Assembly (NCBI GenBank): GCA_964019335.1
Contig: OZ025672.1
Span: 62,001-126,000, forward strand
Direction of reading: 5' to 3'
DNA length: 64,000 nt
From: Diplonema japonicum
Taxonomy: Eukaryota > Euglenozoa > Diplonemea > Diplonemida > Diplonemidae
A program made the translations under genes and the position numbers. The notes below the pieces were generated by a model that was not told where the DNA came from, made no database searches, and saw only the letters and a program-made list of their open reading frames with translations. Positions within the stretch are counted from its first letter, which is position 1. The number at the start of each line of letters is the position of its first letter. Of this stretch, positions 27,101 to 39,800 are shown piece after piece.

Positions 27101-27823
27101 AACTTTCTAGCTTTCTTTTCAATGTGGTACGACCTGTGTGGTCATAGGTGGCAGAATAGAAAAGCAAGAAATACCCGAAACCAAAAAAAAAATATGAAAA
27201 TTGGTCATCATAAGTTAATGGGGGAGGGGAGCAGCAATTTGCTGGAGTTCATTCTTCTTTCTTTTTTCTTTTGGACTTATTCCTTCGGGAATGGAAGAAG
27301 AGATGACAATGAGCCTCACGACAAATACCAAAGAATAAAAGCCGTGGGCAATCAGCGGGGAAAAAAAACGATAACCTTCCATTGTGCAGGTTCACTGTGG
27401 AAAAAAGATTTAAGCTCTCTGCAATAATATTCTCAGTTTTCTTTACCTAATTCATCTTTTTCGCGAGGGGGAGGAGGTGTGGAAAAGAAAGAAAAAAAAC
27501 AAAAAAAAAAGTAACGTTGGTGAGAAAGAAAGGAAAAAAAAGAAATTCAAATTAACATGCAAGCTCTCTGAGACGAAAGCCGTATGCCCTAAAAAGGGAA
27601 GGGGTATGGTCAGTACTAGGTATCTCTCAGTTTTGGACATATCTCGCGACTCCTCCAAGTGCTGTCCTTCAGGCGAGAGGCACCCTTCAATGGCTCCTAC
27701 TACTTTTCCCGACCAAAAAAGAAAAAAAAAAACACTAACCAGTGATGGTGGAGAAAGCGTTTGTGTCTTTCTACCATGATCATCAGCACAGAAAAGAAAG
27801 ATAGAAAAGATAAAAATACATTC
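27101..27823. other. Spacer with a possible short spliced exon pair
   Basis: 723 bp between the coiled-coil gene and the giant RNF213-like gene. Pyrimidine tracts dominate the minus strand. One segment (about 27700-27540) looks partly coding: a frame reading GAIEGCLSPEGQHLEESRDMSKTERYL is followed by a canonical 28-nt GT-AG segment (GTACTG...CTTTTTAG) and GIRLSSQRACMLI then a stop. I find no ATG or donor upstream that joins in phase, so I do not call a gene. Confidence 0.35.
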
Positions 27824-30800
27824 CTACTGCTTCATTGCCAACTTGTTGATAAGCTCATAGGTGGCGACAGCGTGGCGGAGTTGGAGGATCTCAGGGAAGT
27901 GCTTATCGAACCACTCTGAGCCACCCACATCCATGTCCTGGTAGCTGATGTAATCCTTGAGGGACTCCGTTTCAGGGAAGTTCACGTCCGGTCCAGAGAG
28001 GGGTCCCACGATGAGCTCGCGAAGAGCACCTGCGAGGTGTGAGTACTTAAGGTGCCCTGAGCTCCTCCTGATCTCCATTTCTTCTTCTTCGTCCAGATTC
28101 GAGGTGTACTTCCTGTTTACTCTGTGGAAGGCACCACCGCCCGACATCAAGCTCTCTGCCAGCAGAAACATCGCCTTCAAATGTGCTACCTTCCCATACT
28201 TCACGACTGCCGGTGTGACCTTCGCAGCGATCTCCTCCTCGTTGAGCCCCATGACATCTTTGAAGAACCCTGTGAGCGCGGTGTCCGCCTTCAGCACGTT
28301 GCCCACCGCCGCCACAAAGTGGATTGCATCGCCAACTAACCTCAGCAGCATCGATAGCTGCTGCTGCGTGTTCAGCTCCTTCGTTATCGATTCCTCCACC
28401 GCTGTCGGTAGGGTTGCTACCTGGTCCAGGTTCGCCAATGCAGCAAGCCCACCACGCTGCCGTACCTCACCGTGGTACTCAAAGTGCGCCACTTGCAATT
28501 GTAGAGGCATCTTCCCTGTAAACACCGTTGTCATGAGTTCGTTCTCAATGCCTTCCATGTCGTACCCCAGGTACCCATCGTCGAAGTCGACCTTGTACTT
28601 GTACAGCAGCGGGATCAGGTCACGTTTTGTGTCGTACTCAATGAGTAGCCTTCGCGACACTTCAGGGGGCGTCTCGTAGCTGAGCGTCGGGATGGCGACT
28701 TCGCCTTGTTCAGGGAGAACGTCCTTTAGCTGCTCGACGACTTGGTTGTGCGTCCTGTGGAGAAGGCCTGCCAGCTGGATGGTGCACAGCCCAGGTGCAT
28801 CAACCTCGCCAGGCACCATAGAAGGGAGCGAGAACGAGATGGGTGACTGCGGCGACAGCAGCACGCGCTCACCCTCAGCGTGTCCTTGGAGATTCACATT
28901 ACCCTTACTATCGAGGAATGGGTTGGCTTGACACTCGTGCAGGTTTGGCAGGAGGGGCATAGCCTCATTGAACACGTTGCAGTACCCTTGAAGTGCCTTT
29001 GCGGCCTTCTTCCTGTCGGTCGCGTTTACCCTAGCAAGGACTGCTGAGGCAGGGATCTCATGTGCCTGCAACCTTGAGAGATCGTCGCCTTCCAGTACCT
29101 TGAATATGATCTGCTGCCACTCGAGAATATCGGCAAGGTACCTGATGATGCACAGTTTTTGCTCGTTTTCGCAGACGGCCGCCAGGAGGGGGTGCTTTGT
29201 GGCGTTAATGCTGTTGGACTCAAAGAAGTTCTTAAAGTGCGCGACAGTGACCATGGGGCGCGTTTTCCACAGCCCCTTGCTGCAGAAGATAGCGTCCACG
29301 GACGAATCGTTGAACACCTTGCGGATGATTTCCTCCCTGCCTCCCTTCCCAACGATGCCGTAGGCAGACTCCAAAATGGGCTTTGGGCTTTGGAAGAGGG
29401 GCGCAACAACGTCCTCAGCGGCCTTCTCGAACTTGATCATCGAAGTGACATTGGAGAATGGTGCCGTTAGACCTTGTAAGAGGAGACCAACACGGTCGAT
29501 TGCCACATGTGCTAGCAGAAGCATGTCACTTGCATTCATCCTGGGAGCTGCTCCTCTCAAGCCATCGTAACTGCTCAACAGTCTTGCAGCTAGATATTTA
29601 GGTGTGATCTTTTCATGCAATTCCGCAGGTTTAGCATCCCCCATCCTCCCGACAACGAGAGCTGAGTAAAACATCACCCTCAACACGCAGCACGTGATTC
29701 GCGACAAGTTGGTACCAGGTCTCATCACCTCGATAGCTGAATCAGGGACGTACCCAGGCTCGCTCTTCATCTTGCTGAGGTTTTTCTTCACATCTTGGAA
29801 ACCACCCAAACGGACGTTGCCTGATACAGAAACGTGGTTTGTACCCCCAATCCTGGCCCTGCAGCCAGGGTGGCTGCACACACCGATCTGCATGGGACCG
29901 CCACACTCACCGATGCTGTACAAATGACCTTGTGGGCATCTGTACCAAGTCACGTATTCATTCAAGCCCTGCATCACTGCCGTGATCTCAGTGCTGATCG
30001 GCATGGAAGGCAGGAACGTCGTTTTAAGCAGACGAGGGTGAGTAGCCGCAAGGTTTAGGAAGGTACCCTTCACCTTTTGAGACAACAATGCCACTTGGCA
30101 GACCAGCGGGTAAACTGAGTTTAGCTGCATCGGGAGTGCTTTTGGAGGCCAGCAGAACGGCCTAATTTCAACACCCTCGGTTCCCCATCCCCTCCCTGTT
30201 GGTCCCCATCCTCCATACGTCAAGAGTGAGGCAAGGGGAGACTCGCCCATCTCTGCCAACCAGGCGCCAACGACCTCACGCCCTGAGAAGTCCTTCCTTA
30301 AAGCGCCTTCAATCATTGTCTCACACAGCACGGCCATCTTCACGTCATGGAGGATGGCAGTATCGTTGAACATGTCCCCCGCCCTTTTCTTGGCCGGTGC
30401 ACCGCCTTTCAGTGCTGTGTTCACCGCCGCCTTTAGGGTGACAAACTGGTCTCGTGAGCTGCACACCAGCGGCATGATCATCGGTAGCTGCACGTCACCG
30501 CTGCAGTTCTCTGCGTAGACTCGGTCGAACTTCACGAACCAGTTGTAGTTCCTCCCGATTTGAAGAAACTCAGTTACACCGCTGAAGCCGCTTTCCTTTG
30601 CCAGTAGACTCAGGACAAACAAACCACACTCACGGATCTCGAGCAGCTTTCTGCTCGTGAGAGAAAGCTTAGGTGAGTGTTTTGGGAGAGGCCGCTTCAC
30701 ACCCTCTTCGACGACGATGGCCGCCTGCTCAGTACATACATCATGCAAAATAATAGAAAACCTGCGCAGTTCGTTTCTTGCTGTGGCAAGAGACAGTAGG

Positions 30801-33800
30801 TAGTCATGCGACAGTGTCTTTGGCTCCCTCAGATGCTCCAAGTCGGCGTCAGTGACCTCGCTGTCCACATCACCAATGTCCTCCAGGTAGCCCAAGATGA
30901 GCACAGCCAGAGACTCCGAGTATTTAGGTCCCATTGGCATTGTCTCGGCCTGCTTCATCGTCTGCTTCAAACCGTCATGAGCCACCAGTGTGTGAAACAG
31001 ACCTCGTCTGATTGGTTCGAGAGCAGGTCCCGAACCCGAGTACAACTTCGGACGCAGGCCACACGCAAGCCTCAAAATGTCTTCATGTACAGCATCCCCT
31101 GCCGGGAGGGCATAGTCGCGCAGGAAAGTCACCAAGAACGCATCTTTCACATTGTTCTCTGGCTTCACAGGTGCACCAACGATCAGCTTCTCCAGCTCGG
31201 CCACCTTATGTTCCAACTTGAACAGGGCAGGGACGTAATAATCCAGCACAGGCACGAGAAGTGGGCTCTGCAACACAACCAGCTTGATGAAATCCGCGAC
31301 CAGTGGCCAGTTCCCAATGTCGCCACCCAGAGCTCGGCAGTCAAGAACAAGAGACGGGTATATTCTGTGCGACCAGTCTGCCAGCTTCTTGAGCCTGCAC
31401 ATGCTATTGATGTATACTTCCATTACTTTGAGGGTTTCACGCACAGTGACTGTCTGCTGCTCATCATGGGGTGTCTTGTCAATGATGTCGATGATTTTGT
31501 CTTGTGCATCAGGCTTCACTGACGACAGCAGCGAGGACATGTGGAAGAGCCTATGTTCGTTGACCCACAATGCAGCGTGTAGGGCAAGGGGATTTGAGAG
31601 CACTGCTGGGTTCGTTGCCTTCAAGACAGCTGTATGTAAAGCCAAGACCTGCGTCCATTCTAGTCCCTGGAACTGACGAGCCGACGAAGTTACCAAGTCT
31701 GCCAGGTACTTCGTGTGGGACCCACCTGCCCACTCGTTCCACTGCGAGACGAGTGTTGGGCCGTGCAGCTGTTCCGCCATACCAGCAAGGCCTTCATAAT
31801 TAATCGACGACTGCTTCATGATCGGCTCACGAGCCTTCTCGTGCATCTGGATTAGACGGTAACTGAACGGAAACTGCGCCTTCAGCACCCTCACAGTACC
31901 GGTGTTCTTTGTTTCGTCCGCTTTCGGCATCCCATCGACGGGCGCCATGTCCACGATGACCTCCTCACTAAGCACAGTCCGCGCAAGCTCATACCACAAG
32001 GTCTCACTCTCTGCGTTCAATGTGAACAAGTTAAAGTCTACGTTAATAACCCTCAGAATGTGTGCAGTGATCTGAATGAGTAAGTACTCTACAACGTGGT
32101 TCACAGACGCACGAAGCGACCCAGAAGACAGCTCGCCAACTGCCAGGTCCACATGATGCTGCAGCCCGGTGGCGCCTACGGTGCACTTATCCTTCAGGAT
32201 CTTCTTAATGAGACCAAGCACCAACTCCAAGAACTCCTTCCTCTCAAATAGCTTGCGCACAAAACGCGTTCTCTCGACGAAGGGGATGACGTGTCCCGTG
32301 CTGGGTTCCTGCAGCAAGGACAGTGTTGTGTTCAATTTGCCAAGCACGGTGGCAGAAATGTCTAGCTCCTCTTTCTCGACGAGATCGATGAGGGAGTAGT
32401 ACAGCATATTCGCACTCGATTCGTCGGCTTCACTCACGTCATCAATGAAATAGGTGCTCCAGTTCTTACTGTAGTCGATGGTGAAATGCCTGGTGCATTT
32501 CTTGGCACCGGGCGGCGTGTGTATCAAAAACAGCACACGCTTCTGCTCGGTATCATTTCGCTTTTTGCACCATTTGACGTAATAGCTCTCGGCCACACGT
32601 TTCGCGTGGTCGATTGTGTTCTGCGGTGTAGTCATAGGGTCGCATTGCATTATGAGCATATTGTTTTCTCCATCGAAGAACTTGTCAAGCAACGACGTCA
32701 GCCGGTGCTCGCTGCCAATGTCTGAGAGCCTCAGCAACCTCCCTTCGACTGTTCCCTCACGGACCTGCTCCAAGGGACTGTATGTCACGAGCGTGAGTAG
32801 GTCACAACCTTCCACAGACTTGAGAAGCGTATTCAGTCCGCTACGCTCTTTGATGTATTCGGGATGTATCTCACGCAGTGTGCTCGATTGCATCATGGCA
32901 ATCGGCATGGCAATGTGCACGAGGCGCTTCTGCAGCTGTTCCAGGCTCTCCTCGGGGAAGCTGAACACCAGCGAAGGGAGCGTACTCTTAATGAACCCGT
33001 AGAACACGTTGCTGGGGTTTTCCAAAGTGGTTTCTTTGCACAATGCCAATGCCCACTCCTTGAGGAGCACATATTTCTGCCTTTGCGCATCATTCAGACA
33101 GTCATCGAAGTTTAGCACCTGCTTCTCAAATCTATTCAACAGGGGCAAGTCAAGGTTGTCATAAGCGTGCTGCTGCTCGGCAACGACGATGATGCGGAAG
33201 CCCCGCTTCACGGGGCACAGCTGGCTCCTAGACCCGATCGCAAGGCGGAGCATGCGTTTTTCTCTGCCAGTTTCGAGCACCGTCCTCACTACGTACCTCT
33301 GGTTCAGCACATCGTAGAGGGACTCGTAGATGCTGTCGTGGTTATGGAGCAGAACAACCTTCCCGCTTGCCATGGCGGCCTTCACCTTGTTCACCTGCTG
33401 GATGAGGTGCAGGTCGTGGCCGTCGTCTTCGAAGGTGCTGCCCACAAGGACTTCAGTGTTCTCATAGTCAATGAGTCCCATAGAAAACAGCAGAGGAAGA
33501 GCAGCGCCGTTCTCCGTCAGTACCATCAAGTGACGCGCATCGGTGTCATTCAAGTTCGCAGATATGAGGCGCGATGGCGACGGGATGAACGAATCCAGAG
33601 CACTTTCTTCTTTGAAGCACTTGGCTCCGAACGAAGAGCATACATTCTGCACAATGGTGGGACTTCCCCCGAAGTTTCGCAGCAGCGCGTATGTCATGAG
33701 CTGTCTGGAGATGGGACCCTCTTTGCCACCGGGCTCCCTCATGTGCAGGAGATCGCCGATTAAGTCCGTGTCACGGTCGACAAAGTCCATCATTTCCGGC

Positions 33801-36800
33801 CCCTTTTCGCACAGATCATTTAGGGCATCCTCAGTGATGATCCTAAACGGGACAAGCATCTTAGACTCGATGCTGGCCGTAAGGTCGTAGACAGACATCG
33901 TCTCGGTTTCTACTGTGAAGACACTGTCTTTACTAATGTCAGAGATGGTGATATAGCGGGTCTTGTAAACAGCGCAGTTAGTGAGCATCTGCATGCGGGG
34001 TACGATGCAAGCACGTGGGAAGAGCAACGCACGCTCACGTTTCAAGAGCTTCACCGTCTGGTAGTAGTCACGCATCCCCACAAAGTCCCTCCCCATCTGG
34101 TTAGTGTACACCATGTGGTATGCAACACTCAGCTGGTTCAGCAACCTTTGCATCCCCTCACCTGCGGTACCCAGGATGTACTCGCCTGTCAGATGGATGT
34201 CGTCACTGGCTGGCTCCGGTCTCTGCAGGCAGATCGCTCTGTTCATCTTGGCAGCATCAAGAGTCCAGTTCGACAGCCCAACTATCCCGATGGGCGGGTC
34301 GACCAAGATGCCGTGCAGTACCTTGAGAGGCATGTCTGGGCTGTGCTCTGCCAGACCAACTTCGTCGAGCAAGAGAACCACAATTGTTCTCTCTGCTTTC
34401 TTCTGGAAGCTGCACGCAATGTCATACTGGTGCCTGATGCCAGCTGCTGTAGAAAGAGGCGAGCACTGGTAGGGGAAAATGTGTAGAGCGGGGAACTTTG
34501 CCCAGAACTTGTTGGTCGACTGGTCGCCCTTCAAGTTATTCGAAAGGACTTGCAACGTGAGGGTCTTCGAAGACCCGGGCTTACCCACAACAAAAATAGG
34601 GACTCGGTTGAAGATGCAGATCAGCGTTACATAAAGGTTCTCTTTAAGTGCCTGGTTCATTGCGATCCCGTCCTCTACGGCGAGTTTCCCGCAGATGGCG
34701 GACATCGTCATCTTGATGATCTTAGCCATTGCGCCACAGGGGAACAGGTGCTCGAACCCCTCGAACTTGTTCATGCCGTGTCTTAGGGAATCAAGTAACT
34801 TTTCCCTGTGTTCATCCGAACTGAGCCTAAAGTAGAACACATGGGCTATCCCAAGTACTGCAGGTGACGACCAAGCATGGCGCCCTGGTACAGGCTTGCC
34901 CGAACCGTACTTTGCGAACCACTTGCTTAGCTTGAGAGCCCTCTTAAGATCTCTGAGTGATACCACGGAAGGATCTCCTTCGACTTCACGGACATAGGAC
35001 TGTGCTCTCATCAGCATGAGGGAAATAGCTTGCTGCCCTTCCTTGTCGTGCACGTACACGGCTACCATTGCCTTGATATACTTCGCTTCGACAGTTTCGG
35101 ACAGGGAGCCGAAGTCAAACACGAACTCCTGCAGCCTCGTGGGGATCGGGTGCACCCTGTACACAAGGTTCTCTAAGGGGTCCACAGCAACATCTGTTCG
35201 AGTAGGCGGCTTGTACGCCAGTCCAGGTGCACTGTCAATGTGCTTTCGCATACGGTATGGGTTCGCCGCCGCCAGGACATGTATGTTGTTATGGATAATC
35301 TTTCCGTACAGCGTCCTGCCGACAATGACCTCAGCAATAAGCCCCATGTGCTGGCAGGTGTTTACTTCATCTAGGAACACATACACTCCTTTTGCCTTCT
35401 TCGAAGTAATGAGGGCATTCGCATCTGAGAAGACCTTGAGAATGTCTGCCTCCGTGGTGCCACCATGCACATCAAGGATCAGCAGTTCCGCCTCCAGCCA
35501 TGCGCACACGTAACGGAGCATGTGGGTCTTACCGCAACCACACTCGCCCATGAGTAGGATGGGAACACCACATCTCACCCTGACAAAAACGGCAAGCATC
35601 TTCAGAACCACATCCCCGGTCATGCAATACGTGCCGCCGAGCAGCCTTGCCGCTGATGCAGCATCCCTCACAATGCCTGTCAAGGCACTCAATGCTTCGT
35701 GCGGACTCTTTTCGTTTGCGCCGATCGACACGTTCAAGGTACTATTCTCAAAGTATGAAAGAAGTCCTGGGTGCATTTTCTTCTTCAGCGCAGTAACGTT
35801 AACCGCCAGCAAGTGAAGTCCTGTCCTACTGGTTGTAGTCAGCAGTGCCTCGTGGTTGGCTTCGTTCCATGTTTTCAGGTCGCCAAGCGGCTCATTGGTG
35901 AGAGGAATCATGTTGTCCTCCCGCTCCGTGCTTTTGGCTAAGTCAGGTTTTTCTTTTGCCAACTGGTCCCATGTAAGGAACTCGATGGAAATCGTACCAT
36001 GGGGCAGTTCCCATGGGGCGAGCAGAGACTGCCCTGGTTTCGCCATATATGTAATATCTATCTTGCTGCCGATTGCATTAGACATCACCCACCTGTCGTC
36101 TAGGAAGTGGATATACGACGGGTCCAGGTACGACCCCATCCTGAACACAGGCTGGCCGTTGCTCCTAAACTGGCATCTCTTGTAGTAGTTTTTCACAGTC
36201 CCCAACACGCTCCCGTCGGACCCTTTGCTCACTTCCGCTGATCTTAGCCACATCAGATCGTCGCCCTTCACCCGGCGCTGGCGGGTGGCAAAGTCTGCCG
36301 CGGTTCTGCAAATAAAGTCGAAAGCTTCAGCTCTAATCTGGTGTGGCGTATCGCGGAACAGACTGCTTGAAAGAAAGGTGCTGTGGGCCATCCAGTAGAC
36401 AACATCAACGAAGGACCACACGGCCCATAGGGATACAGGCTCAGACAGGTTCGCAGCCCTTGAAATCATCCCCAACGTGTTTTCCTTAAGCTGGAAGGAC
36501 ACAGATCCTCCGGCATTGAACTTCTTTGTTTCGTCCACCATTGACATGATGCGTGCCACAAACACAAGCCTGTTGTATGCTGTCGAACTAGTTGTCGTCA
36601 TGACACTGTTGTATATAGTGCCGTCGCATCGGGCGACAGTGAAGTTCGTGCGCATGCCGTTCTTGATTTCGTTGGAATTGATCTTAAAGGTGTCCTTGTT
36701 GACGACGCTGACCTTTTTGTTGAGGAAGCTGAAGATCGGAAGCTGCGCTGCAAGAGGAGCAGTCTCCACAGCGATGTTCACGTTGGAGTCTAAGAACCAT

Positions 36801-39800
36801 CTGATCCCCTTCTCGGCGTCATAAAGCGACCCAAGCACCAGCAGCTCGAACAGGATCACAGTAACGGACTCATCGACACTGTCGGCAACGTCTACATGTA
36901 ACACGTATGCCTCGTCCTTCTTGACGGAAAGTGCTTTCTTGTTCGCTTCAATCAAAGTGATGAGGTTGCCTGTCTTGCACGTCTTGTGTAACGGGACATG
37001 CACAATCTTCAGCGTCCCTGCATCAGTGTTGATCTGGAAGGTCTTCCCTGCCCCTGCTGACTTTGCCGTGTACACTGTCACCTTCTTCTCTCCTTGCGAC
37101 ACGGATACCCCAACATTCTGCAGCTCCTCGACTGGGAGGGCTGCCGACGCCTCCCTCCAGTGGGCCAGCTGCCTCACAACGTAATTATCACGCGAAGAGC
37201 TCACAACAAGGAGTGCGTTCTTTGCCTTCGGTTCCAAATCAAGAAGCAGCGAGGTCACCTTGTGGTAGTCAGTCTCCTGCATCTCCTCAATACCCACCAA
37301 GCAGAACAAGTACCCTGCCGCTTCGCTCATGGCCCACCTCAGCAGCAAGTTGCAGATTTGCTCTGATGTTGTGTCCTCTGTGACCCACAGAAGCTGATGC
37401 CACTCAGGCAACATGCCTCTTCTAACATACGCCGACAGCACAGACGGCAGTACCATGTCCGTCACAATGAGCTTCACACCCGAGTCAGACGTGAGCCCTG
37501 TGAAGTCGATTTCCCTCGTAGGGAAAGTGTACCACTCAAGGGGCGCAACCGTCATCATCATGTCAATTTTGCTGATGAAGCCAGCTGCCGTTTTGGCGTC
37601 GTCACCACTCCACGTCTCCCGGAGCAGTTCTGTGACATCTTTCAGTGGCCCCGCTGGGAACAGCGTGTTCTTGATCTCTAGTGTCAACCCCTCGATTCCC
37701 GTCTCGGAGTCTTCGGCACTCATACGGAGCAGCTGTCGCAGCATCACAGTGTTGATCAGAGGGTACCGCATCCTCATCGCTTCCACAAGGTCACTCCATT
37801 CATTCAAACTTTTCTGAGCTCGCTTTACTTCTTCGTGGATGTCCTTCGAAGCCAGGCTGAACGGTACTCTCGCTGCGAAGCCCTGCCTCTCAGGGTGCCC
37901 CGATCTTTTTAACTTTAAGAACTCTATGCATAGCTCACGAACCCAACCAAACTTGGCGACGAACTCTTGCACGTGGACCACATCGTCGTCCCTCCCTTTC
38001 GCAAGAACAACCGCGCTCTGATAGTCGAGCAGTTCGCCCACAGTTTGTTTGGAATCAATAACCTTGCCGTTCCTGTCTACCTTGTACTCTAGCCACATAG
38101 TGACCTCTGAAGCCTTTACATCGCCCGAGATCACCCACTCCGCCTGCCATGACGGCAGAGACAGATTGTGTAACCTGTTCAAGGCTGAGGCGTCACCATC
38201 ACCAGAAAGTAACTCTGCTAACGCAAGCTGAAGGGGGCTGAGCTCAGAGATGGCCTTCGCAGTTGCAACAGAAGTGTGGAGGCTAAGATGGCCCAGACAG
38301 TCCACAACCTGTGTGATAGTGTCCCGCATGAAGCTGGCAGCGCTGTACAGCAGTTTGTGCAACGATGTCCTCACGCCTGACAACTGACTGAGGATGCTCT
38401 CGTTGGGGTGGCCAGGACCAGTCTCCTCTGCCACCCACAGCTCAGGAGGACATTCCATCTCGGGACGCCCCATTGCCATCTCAATGGAACTCGCGAAGTT
38501 CTGGTTGCTGGCGTGGTCCGAAAGCCACTCTAAGAAAGGGCCGTTCTGGTTCAATGCCTCCAGCAGCTCGCAGCTGATGTCCAATATCCTATCGTCAATC
38601 TGGCCCAGCGTGTGGGTCATACTTGTGAGATTTTGCAGCGTGAGCTTGTCATAGTCGAACTTAGACACTTCTTCTATGAGCGTGCCAAGGTTCTGGCGCT
38701 CTGCGTCGACTGTTGCTTGCCCGCTGGGTCGCACCAAAGCAGATAGGTAATCCACATTTCTAAGGATCTCGCCGCTGCTGCCCTGCAGGCGTTGCATCCT
38801 ACGGAACATAAGAACTGTTTCTGTCAATTGACTGAAAAAGTTGTTGTTCAACCTCCGTCCTGTCGCTGGGTAGTTCGTGACGTCTACTTCTTCTTGGAGT
38901 TCCCTGCAGACAAGGCAGAACTTACGCAGTGCTTGCGACTCGTTCCAAGTGCCGCCTGTCGTGGCTAGGCTGACGTGCGATTCGGGGGTGACCATTTCGG
39001 TGAATTGCATGAAATCTGTGAAGCTCATGGTCTTGTTATCAATTTTGTCGTACAACTCAAGCAGGCGTGCGCGTGCTTGGGCAATTTTTGTGTCAATGTC
39101 CGCCTCCTTGATGGAGTTCCAGACGAAGTGAAACACGCCGCTGCCGCATTGTTCATGCAACCATCTGGATGCTCGCATAAAGACAGGGGGCAGCTGCTGC
39201 ATCCCCTCAACTGTGTGAACAGTCTCCTTTCTGAAAACGTACATGATGTCCCTGACAGGAAGGGCGCCCCACCTCTGGCGAATGTCGGAGATGAAGTTGC
39301 TCAGGTCATTTTCCTCGAGGAGCGCGTGCGCCACATCTTCGAAGCACTCTCCTTCAGCGTTCAAAGAGCTCAAAAGAGACCTGGCGTGTTCAATACTGTC
39401 GTCTCCATGTGCAATCCCAATAGCCTTCCAAATGCTAACCACGTTTTCCTTATGCTTGATGATATTCGTCACAACAGTGGTTGGCAGTGCATTGGTGAGC
39501 AGGTTGGAAGCGCCTACATTGAACTTGTTCCCCACCGCCTTGCACATGGACGACAGTGCTTCCCAGTTCTCACCGCTCGTGAAGGTTCCAGGCGATCTCA
39601 CGATCTTCGTGTACCATGGGAGGAGCTGCTTCCACACGTTGTTGAACTTTAGTAACTCCCCAACCTCCGATTCCTTTCCGAGGCACTCCAACATATTGAT
39701 CTTAGCCCCCATCAATGCGTACTGGACCGCCCTGTCATCAACTGTGAACCAGTCACGTGGCTCGGCAGCATTGCAGTCCGTCAACTCCACGAACGTGTCG